DNA of 64,000 nucleotides from positions 121,619,681-121,683,680 of the forward strand of contig NC_086172.1 of assembly GCF_023053635.1 (NCBI RefSeq), written 5' to 3'. The position numbers and the translations under genes were made by a program. The notes beneath the pieces are model-generated. The model was not told the origin of the DNA. It was given only the letters and a program-made list of their open reading frames with translations, and made no database searches. Origin of the DNA: Elgaria multicarinata webbii. Lineage: Eukaryota > Chordata > Lepidosauria > Squamata > Anguidae. Shown one piece after another: positions 22,277-34,459 of the stretch (positions within the stretch are counted from its first letter, which is position 1; the number at the start of each line of letters is the position of its first letter).

Positions 22277-22385
22277 CCAGCTATACCCAACCTGGTGCCC
22301 TCAAGATGTGCTGGACTGCAACTCCCATGCTAACTGGGAACTACGGGAGTTGTCCACATCTAGAGAGTGCCAGGTTGAGGAAAGG
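22277..22385. mobile_element. Palindromic MITE, 'CCTGGTGCCCTCCAGATGT' family
   Basis: AACCTGGTGCCCTCAAGATG on the left and AGAGAGTGCCAGGTTGAGG on the right are inverted; the inner words are GGACTGCAACTCCCA and GGGAGTTGTCC. Confidence 0.7.
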
Positions 22386-22500
22386 GGGATTGTGCCATTT
22401 TAACCTCACAACAGCTCTGTGAGGTAGGGAAGGGCATGACAACATGACTGGCTGGATGTCACCCAGTGATCTGTGTGGGTAAATAACCCAAAACCTCCTT
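22386..22500 (-). repeat. tRNA-type SINE body fragment
   Basis: TTTTAACCTCACAACAGCTC, TGTGAGGTAGGGA and GATGTCACCCAGTGATCTGT match the inverse of the SINE body. Confidence 0.5.
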
Positions 22501-23877
22501 GGTCAAAGTGAAATAGACAATCTACTCTGCCACACTTGCATATGCACCCCCCTTCTCTCCACCTCTCTGCATTTAGTTTTGAAAGATGGGTGCATGTACA
22601 AGCGGGATTCTGCCCCAAAGACCTTCCCCGTGGTGATGAACCTCTATCATGTATTGAAGCATTTCCCACAGGCAGCTTTGCAATCATGTTTGCTGTAAGC
22701 TGTCTGGGAGTGCCTCTGTCCTGAAAGGCGGCCACAAAACATTTTAAATAAATAATATTGAACCCCCTTGCTTGGCATTCCTAGTGGCTGTTGAGGTGGG
22801 ACATGGGGACTCACGTTATGATCAGGGAACACCATGCATTTTCAGTGGCATCCTCATAGCAGCTGCAACATATTCTCTGGGCCCTTTTCACACTAGCGAT
22901 CTCTCATGCTGCTCTTCTCAGGCACAGAGAAAGTGCCATGACTGCTCTCATACCCATCATGTAGCTAGAGTCGCATGTGACCAGAACTGGGGATTTCACA
23001 ATGCTCTCTCGGGTACATATTATGTGTGTATGGCTCCCTGTTCTTCAAACCTTGTTCTCCACTGGAGGAGGGGACTGCGTAATTGCTCTTTGTACAAGTG
23101 GCCAAAGAGTTGTTTCCCAGCTGTCCTAATGCTAATATTTACTTGAGAGAACAAATACTGACTAGGGAACCATTTGAGAAGAAGAGGGAGCGGAACAAGA
23201 GAAAGAGTTATGGGACTGATAGTTATCCTTCCAGTAATTACTGTTCATCTCAGATGAGGACAAAATTATCATCATCTTCATCATCTGTAGACTAATTTGA
23301 CTCTCCAAAGACATTCCAGGCGATGAATTTTTTCAATCAAAAATACCCGGGGGTGGGGGGTAGTTAAGAGTATGAACTACTCTTCAGAATTCCAAGAACC
23401 AAGAGACATCTGGGTGAGGCAAGGACCATAACATATTGGCCCTAATTTATCACATCGATGAGCCTTATCTCAGTAAAAATGAAACTAACGTAAACCTTGC
23501 TGGGTTTATCAAATCCACCATTCTCTTTCCAGCAGCCAACCGGCTGACAAGCAAAGCATAGAGGCAGCAGACATACCTGATTGTTTTGTCCATCTAGTTC
23601 TAAAGAGGTGTACCACCTCTGAACAGGGTAGTTCAATTTATAGTACACTCCTATTTATTTGACAGAGCTAGGAGATATAGCCAGCACCATGGGAAATTCA
23701 AAGGGATCTAGATAGGCTGGAAAGATGGGGCCAAAATTAACAAGGTGAAATTCAAATTCATCAGAGATGAATGTCAAGTCTTGCATTTAAGTACCAAAAA
23801 AAAACCCCACAAAAGAGAGAAATATAGGATTGGAGGCAGTGGGAGAGATGGCCCAACAGAACCTAGATCTTAGTGCA

Positions 23878-24195
23878 AAGATGCAAGACCTCTTTCAGCC
23901 TGAGGGCCCAATTCCATGTCAGAGAAGCTTTGGGGACTGCATTCCAGTGATGGGTGGGACTGAAGGCAAAACGAGCAGGACCACAAATACCAGTACATTG
24001 TAGCTTGAAGCTTTCACTGCCAGTAATCAAGCCTTAGGGGAGGCATTTCCACCTTTTAGAAGGGGGGACCTGCACAAAAGCCAGGAAACCACCCAATAAT
24101 TGGGGGTGGGGGGTGGGCCAAGGGAAGGAGGCATGGTCATCTGGGGACCCCCAGAGGGCTGGATTTGGCCCTCAGGCCTGAGGTTCCTCATCCCT
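23878..24195. mobile_element. Palindromic MITE-like element
   Basis: The left end (CTTTCAGCCTGAGGGCCCAA) and the right end (TTGGCCCTCAGGCCTGAGG) are inverted. A GGGGGTGGGGGGTGGG-like core lies near 24100. Confidence 0.5.
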
Positions 24196-24777
24196 GTCTT
24201 AGTGGATGACCAGCTGAACAGAAGTGTGATGCGGCAGCCAAGTAAGCTAATGTAAACTTGGGCTGCATTAACTGAAATATAGTGTTGAGATCACGAGAAG
24301 AGCAAGGTCCTGCATCTTTTGCTTCCATCAAATAACAGACAAATTATTGGACCTCCACTTTGCCACAGTTCTTTGTGACTTTGCTTTTGTCCCAATGTAT
24401 AATGGTATCGGTGCCAGTAGCTGCAGGGAGCTCTATGCTTTGCTAAGTCACTTCCCTAGCATTGTTGAATAATTGTCCTCAAAACCTCTGTATGGGGCAG
24501 GGGTGAAGGGGAATCCCACCACATGTGTTTATAAATCCCTTTAGATTCATCACACCACCACCGAGGGCTTAAGATATGGTCGATATAGCTTAATTTCAGT
24601 GATACAACATACCATCTATGGTATGTCTCAACTTTAAAACATTTTCCTTCACCTTATAAAAATTGACTTCATAGGTACTTCATTGCATAATGACAGCCAT
24701 TGCTCTATAAAATAGTATTTAAATCCCTTTCCCGTGCCATTTTAGCTCCTTCAGTTTGACCTACACTAAGTGAATAT

Positions 24778-24954
24778 AATACCCTATTTCTTCGATTCTA
24801 AGACGCACTTTTTCCCCCATGTAAACATCTCTAAAAATGTGGTGCATCTTAGAATCATGGGTGTGTCTTAGGTGTGTGTTTTTTTCTGTTGGTGGTACTG
24901 AAATTAGTGTGCGTCTTACAGTCGATGGCATCTTACAATCGAAGAAATACGGTA
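24778..24954. mobile_element. MITE with CGTATTTCTTCGATTCTAAG ends, copy 1
   Basis: CCCTATTTCTTCGATTCTAA at the left pairs with CAATCGAAGAAATACGGTA at the right. The family's internal AAGACGCA/TGCGTCTTA words alternate. A second copy is at 41847-42003. Confidence 0.75.
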
Positions 24955-24961
24955 GTTTATA

Positions 24962-25160
24962 AAGGTCTTTGTTCATGTTCTCTAACATACCCAGCTCTTT
25001 CAACTGTTCCTCATAGGACTTGGTCTCCAGACCTCTCACCACCCTGGTTGCTCTCCTTTGAGCACACTCCCAACTTGTCAATATCCTTCTTAAAACAGGG
25101 TGTCCAGAACTTGACACAGAACTCCAAATGCATCCTGACTAACGCAGAATACAGAGGAAC
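24962..25160 (-). mobile_element. CR1 LINE fragment
   Basis: Read on the minus strand it encodes [30 protein letters not shown] and QLKELGMLENM, the C-terminal region of the CR1 reverse transcriptase. Confidence 0.8.
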
Positions 25161-26037
25161 TGTTACTTGGGGGGCGGGGGGAATCACATAACAACTCTTA
25201 AGTGGTCAAGCAACATCAGACATTTTTTACGAGACTTGGCAATCCTTTATTGAATCAGCAAATATGAAAGCAGCTTCACTACACCCACCAGCTTTCCATG
25301 GTCAACTTTTGAGAGACCATTTAGGCTGAAATAGCTTGGGAAGGTTTACACAACATGAAGTGGACAACATGTTCTACCTTGTTGGATCACTCAATAAAGA
25401 CCAATGATGGACTGAAAGATGTTAAAATGAGAGCTGTGTGCAAGTGGCCCCTTGCAATTCTCAACCCTATTTATGGGCAGAGAAATTGGGAGGACAATTT
25501 CACTGAATTTCTCCAGGGGGAGGAGCAATTTTCCAACATTTTTTCACAAGTAGACATCACCCTTGGCAAGGTTGTAGAACATCTTTCTCTTTTTTTCCTA
25601 TTGGTTTTTGGGTTTTCTGCACTGCCAGAGCAAGTGGAAACGGCATCAACTGTTTTGGCAGCTTGGCCCCCGTTTTGCATCCTCTGCAATACCCTATATA
25701 CCTAGCATCATTCCAGGGCATGGCTGGGGGTGGGGAAGGGAATGTAGCCACACACCCCAAAAAATAATGGTAAAAGTTGGAGAAAATTTTGGAAAATTTG
25801 CCCTTTTTATTTCTAGGGGATAAGGGAAAAAAATCCAGGACTTTTCTGAGAAACATGTATTCTGAGAAACTTTGGCTCAGCTCTAGTTGTCATTCTTCAG
25901 GGTTCAGCACCTTCCACAAGGCCGTCCAAATGTTCATTTCTAAGGGGTGATTGATTCTGGATATGGGTGCTGACAACACTGCTTCTTCCCTGAAAACCCT
26001 GTAGCAGGGCAGAGGGTAAGCAGAGTTGCATCCAGTT

Positions 26038-26095
26038 CAGAGAGCTTCAGCTATTGGGCAGTATAGAAATGCAATAAATAAATAAATAAATAAAA
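26038..26095 (+). repeat. (TAAA)-tailed retroposon 3' end
   Basis: CAGAGAGCTTCAGCTATTGG, then GCAGTATAGAAATGC and TAAA units. Confidence 0.7.
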
Positions 26096-26664
26096 TAAGG
26101 TAAGGGTGGAGCTAATGCCGTGCCATTATCTATCCTCCAATTTCCTGCAAGTTTTCTTCCCCCGTGAAAGAGGTTTCCATTTTTCTGCCTCATTCTCAGG
26201 GTGTTTCATAATTAATTTTGAATGTGTGACCTTAACCTAATTTTGACCTTACCTAACCACTGAGGGTACTGTCTCTTTCTATTACACATCTCACCGTTGC
26301 TCTACAGTCTCCCAGGTTGCCTGTACTTCCTGATCTGAAAAGACCCTATGGGAGGAATAAATTCATGATGACTATCCCTGGGCAGGAAGTGTGGGAAGCC
26401 AAGGAGGCTACAGAGTGATGATTGTACAATGAAAGATAGGACACTCACACACACTCCTCAGCAATCTCATAAGCAAGGTAAGCGCAAGAACCCTGAAGTA
26501 AGCCAATGAGAATTTCTCAGAAATTTCTTCTCTGAATTGCTTTTTGAAAGCAATTCCTTTTCTATCAAATTGAATGAGAATGGTCGAAAAATATGCAGGA
26601 TAAACTTTTGGCACAGTACATAGTTAAAATTATTGGCATCTAATGTATTTCCCTGTTCATTTAC

Positions 26665-26957
26665 CTATATCTCAAAGGCTTCCACGCAGAAGAAGGATCA
26701 GACTTGTCCTTTGGGGCTCTAGAGGGTGGAAATTACAAAGAAGCTGATTTCGACTAAGCACCAGGAGAAGTTTCCTAACACTGAGGGGTGTTCAGCATTG
26801 GAACAGGATGCCTCAGGAAGTGGTCAGTTCCCCTTCACTGGAGGTATTTAAGCAGAGGCCAGACAGCCATCTGTCAGGGACGCTACAGCTGCATCCTACA
26901 AGGAGCATGAGTTGGCCTCGAAGATGATCTCCGAAGTCCCTTCCAACTCTATGATTC
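26665..26957 (+). mobile_element. CR1 LINE 3' end fragment (divergent subfamily)
   Basis: AGGAGAAGTTTCCTAACACT, GGTATTTAAGCAGAGGCCAG and CCTTCCAACTCTATGATTCT are the 3' end of a CR1 subfamily different from the 47.7-kb copy. Confidence 0.75.
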
Positions 26958-27035
26958 TACACAAGTCTACTCAGAAGCAAGATGTACTGAGTAGAAGGGA
27001 ACTTACTCCCAGGTAGGTGTGTAGAACTGCAACAT
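26955..27035. repeat. TCAGAAGTAA-type short repeat
   Basis: GTCTACTCAGAAGCAAGATG, then GGGAACTTACTCCCAGGTAG. Confidence 0.6.
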
Positions 27036-27054
27036 TTACTATAATGGTTGATAG

Positions 27055-27165
27055 GCTTTGATGAACCTAGCCATTAATTTGTCTAATCCTTTTGAAAAGC
27101 CATTGAAGCTGGTGTCTATCACCACATCAGTAAATTATTTACTGTATGGAGAAGCACTTCCTTTT
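27055..27165 (-). mobile_element. CR1-type LINE 3' fragment
   Basis: AATTTGTCTAATCCTTTTGA and GGAGAAGCACTTCCTTTTGT are the inverse of the 3' end of the LINE at 48836-50165. Confidence 0.65.
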
Positions 27166-28099
27166 GTAAACCCTGGACCTAACTACCAGTGCCAACCAGC
27201 TGCATTGGATGGTCCTGAATTCCAGAATGATGAGAGAGTTCCAAACATCCATGGTTTTACATAGCTGTTTCCCCCCTCTTAACCAAAGCATACTGGGTTA
27301 GATCCAACTTCCTCACTGCACCCTCAGGACAGCTATTGCTGGCAGAATGAGATCTCCACATCCTCTCTTAAACCTTTCTTCATATGAGGGTTCTCTGAGC
27401 TTACCAGCTTAGCTGCCTTTCTGTACCTTCTGTGATCAATGGCTAATTCTGGCTGGAAGTTATAGGAGCTCCACTCCAATACATTTGGGGAGCACCAGGT
27501 TGTGGAAGGCTGCTTTAGAGTAAGGAAGTTGTCAGATTAAATTGGATACTATATTTTACTGAGAGATGAGAGAGAACCAGGGTTGAAGTATTATAAAGCA
27601 TGGAAGGGAGAAGATGGAGTGTAAGGAGGGGAAAGGATAATTGTTCTTAGGTTCTTCTCTAGAGCTTTGCACCTAGACTTCAGACGAGTAAGCACATTAG
27701 AAGCACAAGGGAATTCAGGGAATTATATTAGTTGGATTGGATTCAAGGGCTAATGAGAATGTTGAGGCTAGTTTCTAGTTATTCAAATATGAGACATAAC
27801 TAGGATGAGTATTAGAGGCAGTAGAAAGGAGAGCAAAAGGCAAAATCAAGTAGATGACCTAGCAAAGAAGAAGCAAAAGCAAAGCCTTGAATGACAGAAG
27901 CAGACTTCCATCATCAAAAGAACAAGTAACTGTAAAGATCTTGTAGAATAGAGGTCTAGGTTTAATTTCACACATGTGTGTTCATTAGCGTACAACTTCA
28001 AATGTATCTTGTTTATATGACTGAGCCATCACAGATGGTTTGATCAATAACATTTTCAAAGCTTTGGGAAGGGATGGGTGGATAACCCAGGCTTTGCCT

Positions 28100-28175
28100 G
28101 TGCACCTCCAATAAAACAAATCTGGTGTAGCAAGGCTGGGAAAGACCCTAACCGGAGATAGACAGTATGGGACAA
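28100..28175 (+). mobile_element. tRNA-Ala-derived SINE, left part (split by L1)
   Basis: GGCTGGGAAAGACCCTAACC leads to the L1 target site. It continues at 29869 after the L1. Confidence 0.6.
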
Positions 28176-29851
28176 TACTCATTCCAAGAGATATAACTCA
28201 ATTGACCAAAATAAACTTTAAAAAACTGATTAGTAAGGTTACACGAGATATAGACAGATGGGCACCGTTAAAGTTGAGTCTGTGGGGTAAAATCAACACA
28301 CTTAAGATGAACCTTATACCTCGACTTCTTTACGTTGTGCATAGGATCCCTTATACCTGTCAAATCTTTTCAACAACTTAATGCTTTGTTTCGTAAATTC
28401 TTCTGGGGTTCTTCCCCACCTCGAATATCTTTGAAACGAATGCAGCTTCCAATTAAAGAAGGTGGGTTTGGTTTTCCAGACCTAACTTTGTATAATTGGG
28501 CTTACCTATTGGCTTGTACTAACTTTTGGTCTTCCTCTTCTCCCTCAGAACTGCCATCATGGTCAGTTCTGGAAGCCTTGTGGTTAGAACCTCTTCTCAA
28601 ATAGATAGCACTTGGTTCTCATCATATCAGAATAAGCAAAAACCCCTTACAATTTTGGCTGATAAAGAGACATGGCGTATAATATCACGGCAATTACAGT
28701 TTGATCCATTCTCTCATGCAAAATTGACTATATGGGGAAACCCAGATTTAAGAATTGGAAAGAAAGCATTTTTGTGAAGGATATGGACGGATAAGATGAT
28801 TTTTACTATGGATCAATTAATAAGCTCAGACGACGAGTTTTTGCCCTTTTCAGACTTGAGTGTTAAATATAGGGTTACCTGCTACGGCCCAATGGCAATA
28901 CTTGCAACTGCAGCACCTGCTGGAATCTAGGTTTGGTCCAGCTGCTTTTACAGCTTTGGAACCTCCAGCACTGTTAGAAACACTTATAACAGCTGAACTG
29001 ACACATCGATCTACGACCCATATGTACTTAGTAGCAGTAAGTAAATATGATACCCATAGTTTAAGACTGGAATGGAGTAGAGAATTGGAGTGCCCTATCT
29101 TGCCTAACCAATGGACGGACGGTTATTATTATTATTATTTATTTATATAGCACCATCAATGTACATGGTGCTGTACAGATAACACAGTAAATAGCAAGAC
29201 CCTGCCGCATAGGCTTACAATCTAATTAGGTTGCCCTAATATCTGTATCTGAAGCTTCTATGGATCTCAGGATATGTCTTATTCAGCAAAAAATTCTGTT
29301 TCGGGTTTATTGGACTCCACAACTCCTTTTTAATAAGGGGTTGTTTAACTTGTACAATTGTCGGAGATGTAATGCATCTAATGCTTCTTTAATTCATATG
29401 TTTTGGCAATGTCCCATAGTTGCCCCTTTTTGGGAGGAGATAATAATAAGGATGAACTTTGTACTGAAATTACCTACTGGCTTCTTGGAAGTTAACACAT
29501 AGTCAGTGCAGATGGATTTTCAGAGTCTTTATGACAGCCAAAAGACTTATACTATTACATTCGAAGGACAAATCCATACCTCCCTTAATGCAATGGATCG
29601 AGGACTTAATAACATTATCAACTTTTGAATGGGAGTTATATAGACGCAACTTGCAAGTGGATAAATACACAGATATTTGGTCTGCTTTTCTTGAAACCTT
29701 TGTATAACTCCCTTTTTTCTTTTCTTTTTTATGAACGTTAAACATGATGGAAATTGTTGATAATCTTATATATTTAATGTATGATTTTTTCCATTTTCAC
29801 AATGTATTTTCTGTTATATTTTGCCAGTATTCACAACAATAATAAAAAAGT
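28176..29851 (+). mobile_element. 5'-truncated L1 LINE with target-site duplication
   Basis: It encodes the region after the reverse-transcriptase core and the C-terminal domain: LWGKINTLKMNLIPRLLYV-like, then LFRKFFWGSSPPRISLKRMQ, EGGFGFPDLTLYNWAYLLA and the Cys-His motif CRRCNASNASLIHMFWQCP. It ends in an A-rich tail (AATAATAAAAAAGT). An identical 17-18-bp direct repeat, ATAGACAGTATGGGACA(A), flanks it at 28158-28174 and 29852-29868. Stops and shifts break the frame, and a 110-bp repeat is inserted at 29121-29231. Confidence 0.85.
29121..29231 (+). mobile_element. 'TTTATATAGCACCATC' repeat inserted in L1
   Basis: An ATT run, then TTTATATAGCACCATCAATG, GTACATGGTGCTGTACAG and AAGACCCTGCCGCATAGGCT. 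It interrupts the L1 C-terminal region, so it is younger than that L1. Confidence 0.75.
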
Positions 29852-29935
29852 ATAGACAGTATGGGACAAAATAGACCAATGGTCTGACTCAAGATAAGAT
29901 AGCTTCTTACGCTTTCCTCTCATCATTTAAAACAG
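29852..29935 (+). mobile_element. tRNA-Ala-derived SINE, right part
   Basis: This begins with the second copy of the L1 target-site duplication and continues AGACCAATGGTCTGACTCAA, then GATAGCTTCTTACG. Confidence 0.65.
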
Positions 29936-30283
29936 AATAGTTTTCTATGGAGTAATTTACACATTCAGCTGCAAGACACTGTGTAATGAGTGGTCAAGTC
30001 CTTTGGATTCAGTTGAACTCAAATTAGATGCACAACAACTTGAGTCATTTGAAGCAGTTTTGTTGCAGCTCATTTGGGTGAGCCGAACACCATGTAATGT
30101 TTTAATTAACAGGAGAAGGAATCTCCAGGATGCTGCTAGGAAGTTTATCTGAGATAAAGCCACACATGGAGTCTGATCCTTTGAGCAGACCTATTGCAGA
30201 ATAGGATCCCAGAATCAAAGATTTGAAATGAGACCTTGTGGTGATGTCTGTGTGAATTTTTTGCAACAGCTGGATGCCCTAAA

Positions 30284-30776
30284 GCAGTCTTCACCAACCT
30301 GGTGTTCTCTAAATATAGAATCATAGAATAGTAGAGTTGGAAGGGGCCAATAAGGCCATCAAGTCCAACCCCCTGCTCAATGAAGGAATCTACCTTAAAG
30401 AATCCTTGACAGATGGCTGTCCAGCTGCCTCTTGAATGCCTCTAGTGTCAGAGAGCCCACGACCTCCCTAAGTAATTGGTTCCATTCTCGTATTGTCCAT
30501 TGAGCCCATTATTCTGTGTCCTGCACTCTGGGATGATCAAGAAGAAATCCTGGGCCTCCTCTGTGTGACAACCTTTCTAGCGTTTGAAGAGTGCTATCAT
30601 GTCTCCCCTCAGTCTTCTCTTCTCCAGGCTAAACATGCCCAGTTCTTTCAGTCTTTCCTCATAGGGCTTTGTTTCCAGACCCCTGATTATTTTGGAATTC
30701 AGCTCCAGCCAGCATGACCAATGGTCTAGAATCCTGGGAATTGTAGTCTCAAACAACTGGAAGGTACTAGGTTGAG
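30284..30776. mobile_element. Palindromic MITE split by a CR1 insertion
   Basis: The left end (TCTTCACCAACCTGGTGTTC) is at 30287-30306 and the right end (GAAGGTACTAGGTTGAGGAA) at about 30759-30778. The two are separated by the CR1 at 30314-30690. Confidence 0.6.
30314..30690 (-). mobile_element. CR1 LINE 3' end
   Basis: ATAGAATCATAGAATAGTAG, GTTGGAAGGGGCCAATAAGG, then the C-terminal reverse-transcriptase region on the minus strand. It is 5'-truncated near 30690. Confidence 0.9.
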
Positions 30777-30792
30777 GAATGAAACCCTAAAG

Positions 30793-30925
30793 CAGGGGTA
30801 GGAAATCTGACACCCTCCAGATGTTTTGGATGGCAACTTCCATAATACCCGACCCATGCTGGCTGGGGCTGATGGGAGTTGTCATCTCCCAACATCTGGA
30901 GGGCACTAGGTTGTCTACCCTGCCC
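30793..30925. mobile_element. Palindromic MITE, 'CCTGGTGCCCTCCAGATGT' family
   Basis: ACACCCTCCAGATGTTTTGG pairs with CCCAACATCTGGAGGGCAC; the centre is CCATGCTGGCTGGGG. Confidence 0.7.
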
Positions 30926-31206
30926 TAAAGCATATGGTAATACCCTGTTTTAAGTCAGGACAGTCAGATGTCTTGTGCTTCAAGAAATAGACTGTCTTAT
31001 TTCATAAAGTATAGGATGTCTGTCCAAGTTGGAACTGATTTGGAATTTATATCACCTTGTCTCCAAATGCATGCATGCCTGGGGTCCTTCCTAATTACTG
31101 GTAGCTTATTCCAAGCAGCTTTCAGGAAGACAAATGCACTGCTGGAAGGGAGAGAAGCCTTGCTGTCCCTGACACATTGTGACCTGGTTCCTGTTTCTTC
31201 ATGCTA

Positions 31207-31219
31207 GTTCAACATTAAC
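31207..31219 (+). promoter_or_regulatory. F2: HNF1-like site in the F2 proximal promoter
   Basis: GTTCAACATTAAC matches the HNF1 palindrome GTTAATNATTAAC at 10 of its 12 specified bases. It lies about 70-80 nt upstream of the F2 start codon. Prothrombin is made in hepatocytes and its human regulatory region uses HNF1, so the site is plausible. No TATA box is seen. Confidence 0.45.
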
Positions 31220-31287
31220 CCAGGCTGGGCGGCAGCGCTTCTTCATCTGTCCCCTCTGTGATTGCCTGCCAGTCAGGAGCGCACACA

Positions 31288-31366
31288 ATGGGGCAGAACA
31301 GAACCAGAATGCTGCGGACCCTTCTGCTTGTCAGCCTGCTACACCTCACACTGAGCCATGACCAGG
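31288..31366 (+). CDS. F2: F2 exon 1 (signal peptide)
   Basis: [20 protein letters not shown] gives a charged n-region and a hydrophobic core. The first ATG has A at -3 and G at +4. The donor is CAGG|GTAAGG, phase 1. Confidence 0.93.
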
Positions 31367-33984
31367 GTAAGGGATCACGAGTCTGAGGAAAGTGGGAGAG
31401 CTTGAAAGCAATGGGTCAGATCACACAACCTTCCGTTTAGGCAGCAACACTTCATGGCCTAGGGAAGGAGTCAATTCGAACTCAGAGGCGTTTCTGAGTA
31501 AATGGGCCTAAGAGAAGGGTGGAGTGGAACATGAAGCTCATTCTATGGACCTCCTATATGTGGAGATCAAGGCCTCAGGACATCCTTCCTGCAGAGGAGG
31601 AAGAAGAAGCAGCCATTTGAAAGCAATGGCCAGGGCACAATAGAGATGGATTGGGTATGGCAACTGGATAGAGCCATTCAGGACACTGCAGTCCTGTGAG
31701 CAGAGCCAGTGTGGTGTAGAGTTAGAGTGTTGGACTGGGACTCGGAAGATCCAGGTTCTAATCCCCACTCAGCCATGAAGCTCACTGAGCGGGCCAGTTG
31801 TTGACTCTCAACCTAACCTACTTCACAGTGTGGAGGAGGACTATGTAAGCCCTCTTGGATTCATTGCAGGAGGAAAAAAGGTGGGATATCAGTGCGATAA
31901 TAAACAATGCAATAAATGTTTCAAAGACTCCTGACTTTAGAGCAAGGAGGATCCTGGGCGATGATTGGGAAAAGGTTAAGAAGGGGAGGCAGGAAAAATG
32001 TGCTGGAGAGGGTGGGGGACATAGAGTAGCTGCACAGCGTTTTTTGATTGTTGGTATTAAGAGCCCTTTGCCTGGAAACACCCTTATACCTGAGTATGCA
32101 TACCTGAGTAAACAATCGTCAGGAGTCACACAGGTTTGAAGGGCGCATGTTTGTATTTTCTCCATGCTTCTTGTAGGGAGATTGATGGCAGGGGCGGGGG
32201 AGAGGACCCTCCTTGATCATTCCTTCTTGGCAGGAATTCTTCATCTTGACAGAATGGCTCTTCTTAACAGACTTACCAGCACTTTATATTCACCAAGAGA
32301 TTGAATGTACTCCGAGAGCTGAATATCATTTTGAGGAGCATGTGTGTTTGTGTGTGTTGGGGGAGTGTAATTTGATCAACTTCTTAAACCCTTTCCCACC
32401 CTTTTCCTGATAAACATTATATGTTCTCTGCCTCCAATACCAACTTCAAGAGCTGTAGTTCTTCATCGTGGTCTCTGTGCATCACACATATGGGCTCTGC
32501 CCCCAACTGGGCAGCTTTTCTGCAATTTTTCTCCCCCATTCTAAAAGATTTAAATTCCTCCCCATAGGCTTAGTTACTAGCAGTAAAAGCTTTAAGCTAC
32601 AATATGCTGGTATTTTGTGTTCAGCCCCACCCACCACACAAATGCAGTCCTCAAGGACCTCTCTGAAATGGAACTTGGCCCTCAGTTCTTTGAAGTTTAT
32701 GCCCTATTAAATGTTTAAGGTACCACAGGAGATTCTTGGTTGTTTCTATCTCCAGTGTTTCAATCCAGCCTCTACCTTGCCCCTCTAGCTGTTGTAGAGT
32801 AGCCAATTATGGTTTTTGTCTTGCCAATAGAGTTGGAAGGGGCCTGTAAGGCCATTGAGTCCAGCCTCCTGCTCAATGCAGGAATCCACCTTAAAGCATC
32901 TCTGGCAGATGGATGTCCAGCAGCCTCTTGAATGCCTCTAGTTTGGGAAAGCGCACCACCTCCCTAGGTAATTGGTTCCATTGTCATACTGCTCTAACAG
33001 TCAGGAAGTTTTCCTGATGTTCAGCTGGAATCTGCCTTCCTGTAACTTAAGCCCATTATTCTGTGTCCTGCACTCTGGGAGGATCGAGAAGAGATCCTGG
33101 CCCTCCTCTGTGTGACAACCTTTCAAGTATTTGAAGAGTGCTATCATGTCTCCCCTCAGTCTTCTCTTCTCCAGGCTAAACCTGCCCATTTCTTTCAATC
33201 TGTTCTCATTGGGCTTTGTTTCCCAGACCCCCTGAACATCCTTGTTGCCCTCCTCTGAACCTCCTCCAGCTTGTCTGCGTCCTTCTTGAATTGTGGAGCC
33301 CAGAACTAGACACAGTACTCAAGATGAGGGCTAACCAGTGCCGAATAGAGGGGAACCAGTACCTTGCGCAATTTGGAAGCTATAGTTCTAGTAATGCAGC
33401 CCCAAATATTATTTACTTTTTTGCAGCCACATCACCCTGTTGTCTCATATTCAGTTTGTGATCTACAACAATTCCAAGATCCTTCTCGCTTGTAGTATTG
33501 CTGAGCCAAGCCTGAATCTTAAAAAGAAAATGAATGTGCCTGCATGTTGCAAAGGTTCAGATGCTGGGGTTAAACAAACAGAGACCAGCGTGTGCCACCA
33601 AAGAGACAGTCCACAGCATGAGGGCTGAATAAACAGCTCTTTCTGTGCAAACAGGAAGGAATTGGGGGAAGTGTCTATATAGCAGATCGATGCCTCATCA
33701 TTTGGAAACGTCCGATTCTGGGCACAGCCCTGGTATTAAGTTCAGTGGGGAGGCCCTGTTCTGCTACCAGAATAGGCTGCTAATATGATTTTCTATTTGT
33801 TAATGTATTTATTGATTATTGACAGAAGAATAACAGTGCAATCATTTGGGTCTTAAGAGAGCAGATGTGATACCTCCCAAGTGAGTAGAATCCTCCTCCC
33901 TTCAAACAGCTTCTTATCCAGTAACCCCCCTCCCTACAAGTTAATATAGCTGGTTTTCAAACGGTGAAGGTAAAATGGGGGTGA

Positions 33985-34039
<55 letters not shown>

Positions 34040-34401
34040 TAATAGGAAAACTTTCTGCAGATGGGTGAAAAATAGATGATAAATTAATGCTCAGAGAGAG
34101 AACAATTCTAGAAATGGGGACTGATAATTTGACAAAACTTTCTACATTGTCTGTTGTAACACACAAGGCCATCAATGGGACAGATTTTTGTTTTGTTTTC
34201 GCAGCACCTTTCTCCAGTTCCGGCTTCTGCCTCAGTGTGATGGTTATTGTGTAAATCTGCCTTCCCCAGCTTGGTGCTCTCCAGATGATTTGGTCTTGAA
34301 CTCCCATCAGCCCCAGGCAGCATGGCCAATGGACTGGAATGCCAGGAGGCAGAGTCAAAAACACTGGAGGGCACCAGGTTGGGGAAGGCTGGTGTAGGGT
34401 T

Positions 34402-34459
<58 letters not shown>

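Larger units (their letters stand above)
17730..31200. other. ZNF408-F2 intergenic region
   Basis: No gene recognised over 13.5 kb; human has a similar gap. Its contents are repeats: 18344-18402, 18468-18512, MITEs at 22277-22385, 23878-24195, 24778-24954, 30284-30776 and 30793-30925, CR1 pieces at 24962-25160, 26665-26957, 27055-27165 and 30314-30690, and an L1 at 28176-29851. ORFs of 60-124 codons here have no protein-like features. Stretches 18.5-22.2 kb and 25.2-26.0 kb show nothing I can name apart from a short tandem duplication at 19290-19336. Confidence 0.6.

Noticed and set aside
31309-31311. Second in-frame ATG of F2 as the start
   Set aside because: The first ATG has the better context and gives the same prepro length as human; the second remains possible but is less likely.
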